From Ruminococcus sp. UBA4385 (GTDB lineage Bacteria > Bacillota_A > Clostridia > Oscillospirales > Ruminococcaceae), in assembly GCA_002391065.1 (NCBI GenBank), contig DGRP01000100.1, positions 1 through 9,858 on the forward strand: a stretch of DNA of 9,858 bases, in the 5' to 3' direction. Under the pieces are notes generated by a model. That model was given only the letters and a program-made list of their open reading frames with translations. It had not been told where the DNA came from and searched no databases. Below are positions 5,826-9,858 of this stretch, piece by piece; positions within the stretch are counted from its first letter, which is position 1; the number at the start of each line of letters is the position of its first letter. The position numbers and the translations under genes were made by a program.

Positions 5826-7790
5826 ATGAATAAAGATAAGATCAGCCGTATGTCTGAAATAAATGAACTTCTTGCAAAGGCTTCCGATGCATATTATAAT
5901 ACATCAGATACTATCATGTCAGATGCGGAGTATGATAGGCTTTACAGAGAGCTGGAGGCCTTGGAAAAGGAAACAGGAATCGTCCTCGGCGGCAGTATGA
6001 CTCAAAGAGTCGGATATGAAGTAAGCTCTTATCTGCCTAAGGTCAAGCATCCTCGAAGAATGCTCTCACTTGATAAAACAAAGGACAGAGAACAGCTTAG
6101 AGATTGGCTCGGCGTTCAGAAGGGCTTTCTTTCATGGAAGCTGGACGGACTGACTGTATGCCTCTACTATGATAACGGCAGGCTTACACAGGCGGTCTCG
6201 CGCGGCAACGGCGAGGTTGGCGAGGATCTTACCGTCAATGCAAAGCAGATAAAGGGCATTCCCCATACTATTCCTTTCATGGGTCATCTTGCATTAAGGG
6301 GCGAAGCGCTGATAAGCTATTCGGATTTTGATCGTGTGAATGATAATCTCCCCGAGGGCTCTGAATCATATAAAAATCCCAGAAACCTTGCCTCCGGTAC
6401 ACTAAGAAGCCTTGATTCAAGGATAGTTGCAGAACGAAGCGTCAATTTCTTTGCGTTCTCTGTTACCGAGGCCGAGGGAACGGATATCAACTCCGTCGCC
6501 GAAATGCTGGAATGGGTGGGAAGCCTCGGCTTTCAGACCGTTTATGGCAGGTCTGTTGTAAGTGAAACGCTTTATGAGGCTATTGATTGGTTTGAGCATG
6601 AGATAGTCAATAACGATTTTCCCTCTGACGGACTTGTGCTGACCTATGATGATATTGCCTACGGCCGCAGTCTTGGAGAGACTGTTCATCACCCGAGGAA
6701 CGGCATGGCATTCAAATGGCAGGATGAGACTGCGGATACTGTATTAAGAGAGATAGAATGGTCTCCCAGCAGAACAGGGCTTATCAATCCTGTGGCGATA
6801 TTTGACACAGTCGAGCTTGAGGGCACCTCGGTCTCCCGAGCTTCACTGCATAATATCAGCATTATGAAGAAGCTTAATCTTGCTGTTGGTGATACCGTTT
6901 CGGTCTATAAAGCCAATATGATAATTCCTGTTGTCGGCGAGAACAAGACTGTCCATAACACAGATGTCGTAACACCCGCTGTTGCCTGCAAATGTCCGGC
7001 CTGTGGCTCCGATACCGAAATAAGGACCTCTGACGAGGGCGTTGAAACCCTGTTTTGCCCAAATCATGAATGCCCGGCGAAGCACCTTGGCAGGTTCGAG
7101 CATTTTGTATCAAGGGATGCAATGAACATTGCAGGATTTGCTGCATCTACGATAAGAGTGTTTGTGGAAAACGGATTTATCAGAGAGTTTAGGGATTTCT
7201 ATCACCTTGACGATCACAAGGATAAGATAATCAGTCTTGAGGGCTTCGGTGAAAGATCCTATACCCAGCTTTATGAAGCTGCCGAGGCCTCAAGAAAAAC
7301 CGAACTTAGCCGTGTGCTGTATTCGCTCGGTATTCCAAATATCGGCAAAGCAGCCTCAAAGCTGATCTGCTCTGAATACCCGGATACCGAAAGGCTTGAA
7401 AAGCTCACAGTTGATGAATTGGTGCTAATCGACGGTATCGGAGAAATACTTGCCAACGACTATGCTGCTTTTTTTGCAAATCAGCACAACCTCAAGGAGT
7501 ATCACTCACTGCTTGCAGAGCTTGATATCAGCCTGCCTAAGCCGGTGGATAACGGCTCCGGCATAGCGGGGAAGACTTTTGTTATAACGGGAGCTGTCCA
7601 CATTTGGAAAAACCGTAACGAGCTGAAGGATTTTATTGAAGCAAACGGCGGAAAAACAGCCTCGGCTGTTTCCGGAAAGACTGACTTTCTTATAAATAAT
7701 GATGCATCGTCCGGCTCGGGCAAGAACAAAAAAGCCAAGGAACTCGGTATTCCGATAATTACCGAGGAGGAGTTTAGGGATATGGTGTAA
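5826..7790 (+). CDS. ligA: NAD-dependent DNA ligase, divergent LigA type
   Basis: NAD-dependent ligases seal nicks in replication and repair. The 654-residue product has the full bacterial layout. Domain Ia (NMN binding) has SDAEYD with Asp33, Tyr36 and Asp37. The nucleotidyltransferase has motif I WKLDG with Lys105 as AMP acceptor, SRGNGEVGEDLT, Glu160 in RGEAL, and NPRNLASGTLRSLD. The OB fold includes SRTGLINPVAIF and SRASLHN. A zinc finger uses Cys390, Cys393, Cys411 and Cys416; helix-hairpin-helix repeats lie at about 495-575 and a BRCT domain at about 580-654 (GKTFVITG...KTDFLI). Motif IV reads DGLVLT, so the lysine of the usual DGVVIK is Thr273; the motif V lysine is kept (Lys297 in AFKW). 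The OB segment reads YKANMIIP instead of the common RAGDVIP. I recall similar sequences in Clostridia, so this is probably a functional clade variant. Whether a canonical LigA exists elsewhere in the genome cannot be seen. Confidence 0.94.
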   Translation: MNKDKISRMSEINELLAKASDAYYNTSDTIMSDAEYDRLYRELEALEKETGIVLGGSMTQRVGYEVSSYLPKVKHPRRMLSLDKTKDREQLRDWLGVQKGFLSWKLDGLTVCLYYDNGRLTQAVSRGNGEVGEDLTVNAKQIKGIPHTIPFMGHLALRGEALISYSDFDRVNDNLPEGSESYKNPRNLASGTLRSLDSRIVAERSVNFFAFSVTEAEGTDINSVAEMLEWVGSLGFQTVYGRSVVSETLYEAIDWFEHEIVNNDFPSDGLVLTYDDIAYGRSLGETVHHPRNGMAFKWQDETADTVLREIEWSPSRTGLINPVAIFDTVELEGTSVSRASLHNISIMKKLNLAVGDTVSVYKANMIIPVVGENKTVHNTDVVTPAVACKCPACGSDTEIRTSDEGVETLFCPNHECPAKHLGRFEHFVSRDAMNIAGFAASTIRVFVENGFIREFRDFYHLDDHKDKIISLEGFGERSYTQLYEAAEASRKTELSRVLYSLGIPNIGKAASKLICSEYPDTERLEKLTVDELVLIDGIGEILANDYAAFFANQHNLKEYHSLLAELDISLPKPVDNGSGIAGKTFVITGAVHIWKNRNELKDFIEANGGKTASAVSGKTDFLINNDASSGSGKNKKAKELGIPIITEEEFRDMV

Positions 7791-7795
7791 ACAAT

Positions 7796-7829
7796 AAAGC
7801 TGATACCGTTTTGCTTCGGTATCAGCTTT
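7796..7829. terminator. Bidirectional hairpin terminator between convergent genes
   Basis: A perfect 13-bp inverted repeat (AAAGCTGATACCG at 7796-7808 and its complement at 7817-7829) encloses an 8-nt loop. The arms begin with A3 and end with T3, so the stem supplies short T runs in both directions (CTTTCATTATTT on +, CTTTATTGTTT on -). It lies 5 bases after the ligA stop and 2 bases beyond the stop of the opposing gene, as expected of a shared terminator for convergent transcription. The T tracts are imperfect. Confidence 0.82.
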
Positions 7830-7831
7830 CA

Positions 7832-8575
7832 TTATTTCAGCACAAGCTGCTGAAGAATTGCAAACCATTCTCTTACCCAGTAAGTGGGGATGAACCGGAA
7901 TTCCGTTGAAGCGGAACGGGAGCCTATATTTCTGGCACCGTGTTTTTCGGCTATAAGCTGCGCTCTGTACTGATGATATCCGTCAGTTACGAGAACGATA
8001 CTTGGCGGCAGACCCATTTCGTCTAATATTTTCATAGAGTATTCAAGGTTTTGATCGGTGCTTTCGGAGCTGTCCTCCATTATAATACGGTCTTCCGAGA
8101 TGCCGTATTCAACCAGATAATTCTTCATGCAAAGGGCTTCGGATATATCCTCGTCATCACCCTTTCCGCCGGAAACGATCACGGGAAGCTCTTCATGCTC
8201 CTTTAGGTAATCGCCAGCTGCATCAAGACGCCTTTTAAGCATCTTTGAGGGCTTTTGTCCTCTGACTTGACAGCCCAACACTATCACCGCTGACGGCTCG
8301 TCATTCTCGGTACTCAAAGCTCCTATCATCTTAATTGTGCAGAACACAGCAAATATTAACCCGGCTGCCAGTATCAGAAGTATTGCAATACTGACGGCCT
8401 TGCCGGCAATGCTTTTCCACATTTGCTTAACAAGACCCGGCTTTAGCGTCACTGTGATCATCAATATACAGAATAACGAACCGGTAAGGTTTCCTATGTT
8501 GACAAACGGGAGCGATATAAGAAACATCACAAGCAGCAATATCTCACCGGTAAGCAGTATCCATTTAATTGTCAT
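7832..8575 (-). CDS. DUF218 / YdcF-SanA-ElyC family membrane protein
   Basis: The 247-residue product has hydrophobic segments at about 4-24, 28-44 and 60-82, then a DUF218 domain from about residue 95. The domain shows the family pattern: AVIVLGCQVRG (96-106), PSKMLKRRLDAA (109-120), PVIVSGGKGDDEDISEA (131-147), MKNYLVEYGI, RIIMEDSSEST-x2-N (163-176) and IVLVTDGYHQYRA. Relatives include E. coli YdcF, SanA and ElyC, associated with envelope integrity, but the reaction catalysed is not established, so no gene symbol is given. Three N-terminal membrane helices are typical of the longer Gram-positive members. The start is supported by GGAGG at 8583-8587 (7-nt spacing) and a promoter at 8608-8636. 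It appears to be a single-gene transcription unit, convergent with ligA. Confidence 0.88.
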   Translation of the reverse strand: MTIKWILLTGEILLLVMFLISLPFVNIGNLTGSLFCILMITVTLKPGLVKQMWKSIAGKAVSIAILLILAAGLIFAVFCTIKMIGALSTENDEPSAVIVLGCQVRGQKPSKMLKRRLDAAGDYLKEHEELPVIVSGGKGDDEDISEALCMKNYLVEYGISEDRIIMEDSSESTDQNLEYSMKILDEMGLPPSIVLVTDGYHQYRAQLIAEKHGARNIGSRSASTEFRFIPTYWVREWFAILQQLVLK

Positions 8576-8607
8576 TTATAAGCCTCCATTTTTTCAGATA
8601 CCTTTAT

Positions 8608-8636
8608 ATTATACCCCGATTTACCTGTAAAGTCAA
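8608..8636 (-). promoter_or_regulatory. Near-consensus sigma-A promoter for the DUF218 gene
   Basis: Read on the - strand, TTGACT (8636-8631) and TATAAT (8613-8608) are separated by exactly 17 bp: one mismatch in the -35 and a perfect -10. Transcription would begin near 8601, giving a leader of about 25 nt with GGAGG in front of the ATG. This implies vegetative, probably constitutive expression. The -35 lies one base from the neighbouring terminator hairpin. Confidence 0.85.
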
Positions 8637-8637
8637 G

Positions 8638-8675
8638 CACACCGCCGATTTCAGCTGTAGGAAAGCGGCGGTGTG
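8638..8675 (-). terminator. Hairpin terminator downstream of dpaB
   Basis: CACACCGCCG (8638-8647) pairs perfectly with CGGCGGTGTG (8666-8675), a GC-rich 10-bp stem. Inside it, TTTC (8649-8652) can pair with GAAA (8661-8664), leaving an 8-nt loop. It lies 22 bases beyond the dpaB stop on the - strand. The sequence after the hairpin, CTTGACTTTA, is only moderately T-rich and doubles as the -35 region of the next gene. Confidence 0.72.
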
Positions 8676-8697
8676 ATTATAAGCTTATTGACAGCTC

Positions 8698-9297
8698 TTA
8701 GCTGCAGATATCATCCGGGGGCAGTATCAGCGGCTGGAGCTGCCTGCCTTCAAGTGCTTTTTCAGCTGTTTCATTCAGCTTTGACAGATCTGCCACGGCT
8801 GAATTCGGCTTGGCTGCGTAATTGTCCTGTCGGTATGGCACAAAATAGAAATTCTTGTAATTAAGCAGCTGTCCGATATTCTTTCCGCTTGCAGCAAGAG
8901 CATCGTTGGTTGAGATAGCGATGACCACCGGCCTTGCATTTCTGATATGGGATTTTACAGCCATAGTTACCGGCGTATCGGTTATACCATATACAAGCTT
9001 GGCGATCGTATTTGATGTGCATGGAACGACAGCTATCAGATCAAACATCTTTTTCGGCCCGATCGGTTCAGCGTCCTCTATCGTACAGATAACATCATGT
9101 CCAGTGATCTCTCTGATCCGGCCGGTATGCTCCGAGGCGGAACCGAATCTGCTTGAAATTCCCGCAGCATTAAAGCTCATTATAGGATAAACCTCGGCTC
9201 CTGCATCCACAAGTTCTTCCGCAGCTTTGAATGCCTTTTCAAATGTGCAAAAGGAACCTGTCATAGCAAAGCCGAGCTTTATTCCTTTTAAAGACAT
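8698..9297 (-). CDS. dpaB: Dipicolinate synthase subunit B (SpoVFB)
   Basis: This is the flavoprotein-fold subunit of dipicolinate synthase, which converts a dihydrodipicolinate-pathway intermediate to dipicolinic acid in the mother cell for export to the spore core. The 199-residue product starts GIKLGFAMTGSFCTF (5-19), the nucleotide-binding opening of the family. It continues with GPKKMFDLIAVVP, IAKLVYGITDTPVTMAVKSH (98-117), RPVVIAISTNDAL (122-134) and NFYFVPYRQD followed by KPNSAVADL, which match SpoVFB closely. The usual TGNT after the proline reads TSNT here (Ser95). The AAGGAG at 9306-9311 lies inside the end of dpaA with 8-nt spacing, and one base separates the two genes, so they are an operon. 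Any mother-cell sigma-factor promoter would lie outside the window, upstream of dpaA. Confidence 0.93.
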   Translation of the reverse strand: MSLKGIKLGFAMTGSFCTFEKAFKAAEELVDAGAEVYPIMSFNAAGISSRFGSASEHTGRIREITGHDVICTIEDAEPIGPKKMFDLIAVVPCTSNTIAKLVYGITDTPVTMAVKSHIRNARPVVIAISTNDALAASGKNIGQLLNYKNFYFVPYRQDNYAAKPNSAVADLSKLNETAEKALEGRQLQPLILPPDDICS

Positions 9298-9298
9298 T

Positions 9299-9858
9299 CT
9301 ATCCTCTCCTTTCGGATATGATGTTTTCGACCGTTTCGGCTATATATCTGCCGGCGGTCGCCGGAGCAGCCTTTCCGGGGAGAGCGAGTGCATGGATGCA
9401 TCTGATCTTTGCCTTTTTGGCAGCATCAATATCAACTCCTCCGGGTCGTGAAGCAAGATCTATAACAAGAGCAGACCTGTCTGTTGACTTCAGCACTTCA
9501 GCGTCGATAATGCAAGCCGGAACAGTGTTGATAACAATGTCATATTCGCCTATATACTCTTTAAGCTTATGAATATCAGCTGATCTGTACCCGCAGCATT
9601 CTGCCTCGGCAGCTGCATCAGTCCGCCTTACTGCACAGGTCACATCTGCACCGCAGGCAGAAAACAGCTTTGCTGCTGCTTTTGAAACGTTTCCGAACCC
9701 GGTGATAAGCACTTTGCTTCCGAATACGGTTTCGTTCCTCTCCTGCATAGCAATACAAAGCGCCCCCTCTGCGGTGGGTATGCAGTTTTTTATCACAAGC
9801 TCACGTCTTTTGAAATAGTCTGTCAGATCATATCCCTTGTCACTAAAGGCTGATATAG
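9299..9858 (-). CDS. dpaA: Dipicolinate synthase subunit A (SpoVFA), C-terminal part
   Basis: The frame is open to the right edge of the window, so the 5' end of this gene is missing; an internal GTG at 9796 is not a credible start. About 186 residues are visible. They include DYFKRRELVIKNCIPTAEGALCIAMQE, the conserved linker before the Rossmann domain. Then come SKVLITGFGNVSKAAAKLF (a G-x-G-x2-x-K dinucleotide-binding loop), VINTVP, LVIDLASRPGGVD and the family ending ALALPGKAAPATAGRYI. SpoVFA pairs with SpoVFB (dpaB, one base downstream) as dipicolinate synthase and supplies the dehydrogenase-like half. The stop is TAG at 9301-9299. The assignment as DpaA rather than another Rossmann enzyme rests on these blocks and on the dpaB neighbour. 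Confidence 0.92.
   Translation of the reverse strand, partial: ISAFSDKGYDLTDYFKRRELVIKNCIPTAEGALCIAMQERNETVFGSKVLITGFGNVSKAAAKLFSACGADVTCAVRRTDAAAEAECCGYRSADIHKLKEYIGEYDIVINTVPACIIDAEVLKSTDRSALVIDLASRPGGVDIDAAKKAKIRCIHALALPGKAAPATAGRYIAETVENIISERRG
9306..9311 (-). promoter_or_regulatory. Ribosome binding site for dpaB
   Basis: AAGGAG on the - strand with an 8-nt spacer before the ATG at 9297-9295, located within the last codons of dpaA. It supports the dpaB start and coupled expression. Confidence 0.6.

Noticed and set aside
5431..5829. 132-codon open frame overlapping cdd on the same strand
   Set aside because: It lies in another frame of an unmistakable cytidine deaminase; its protein is low-complexity shadow sequence and the well-placed ribosome binding site serves the cdd ATG at 5424.
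7506..7868. 120-codon open frame on the - strand across the ligA 3' end
   Set aside because: It is antisense to the BRCT domain, runs through the terminator hairpin and lacks recognisable domains.
8337..8630. 97-codon open frame on the + strand opposite the DUF218 gene
   Set aside because: It is antisense to the membrane helices of a recognised gene and crosses its promoter; no ribosome binding site supports it.
1..9858. A novel multi-gene defence, mobile or biosynthetic system
   Set aside because: Every sizeable gene belongs to a recognisable housekeeping or sporulation family. There are no direct-repeat arrays, transposase-like proteins, att-like repeats or large unexplained gaps, so the sequence does not support such a claim.

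Overview
This window is a compact stretch of bacterial chromosome with moderate GC content, strong GGAGG-type ribosome binding sites and a gene order typical of Firmicutes. The proteins look most like those of Clostridia, probably the Ruminococcus/Oscillospiraceae group; this placement is an inference from protein style, not a database result. A dipicolinate synthase pair at the right end suggests an endospore former.

Positions 1-7790 (+ strand) hold one long, tightly packed gene run: the 3' end of phoH, then ybeY, dgkA, era, a small yqzL-like gene, recO, mutS2, cdd and ligA. Neighbouring genes overlap or sit a few bases apart, except for a 100-base gap between era and yqzL, so most of the run is probably co-transcribed. 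It combines RNA and ribosome maturation (PhoH, YbeY, Era, and MutS2 with its Smr domain), lipid phosphorylation (DgkA), recombination and DNA joining (RecO, LigA) and pyrimidine salvage (Cdd). It corresponds to the Bacillus phoH-pgpH-ybeY-dgkA-cdd-era-yqzL-recO block, but pgpH is missing between phoH and ybeY, cdd has moved downstream of mutS2, and mutS2 and ligA are appended.

Positions 7791-7831 carry a perfect 13-bp hairpin between convergent genes, which probably terminates transcription from both sides. On the - strand, 7832-8575 encodes a membrane-anchored DUF218 (YdcF/SanA-like) protein behind a near-consensus sigma-A promoter. A hairpin terminator for the next upstream transcription unit lies one base from the -35 element of that promoter.

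Positions 8698-9858 (- strand) encode dipicolinate synthase subunits B (complete) and A (5' end outside the window), which make the spore-core compound dipicolinic acid.

I see no mobile element, CRISPR array, tRNA, rRNA or defence system, and no stretch over 300 bases without a gene. I do not see an undescribed multi-gene system. The points most worth a second look are the yqzL/recO out-of-frame overlap, the ligase lacking the usual motif IV lysine, the rearranged gene order, and the terminator/promoter junction near 8637.
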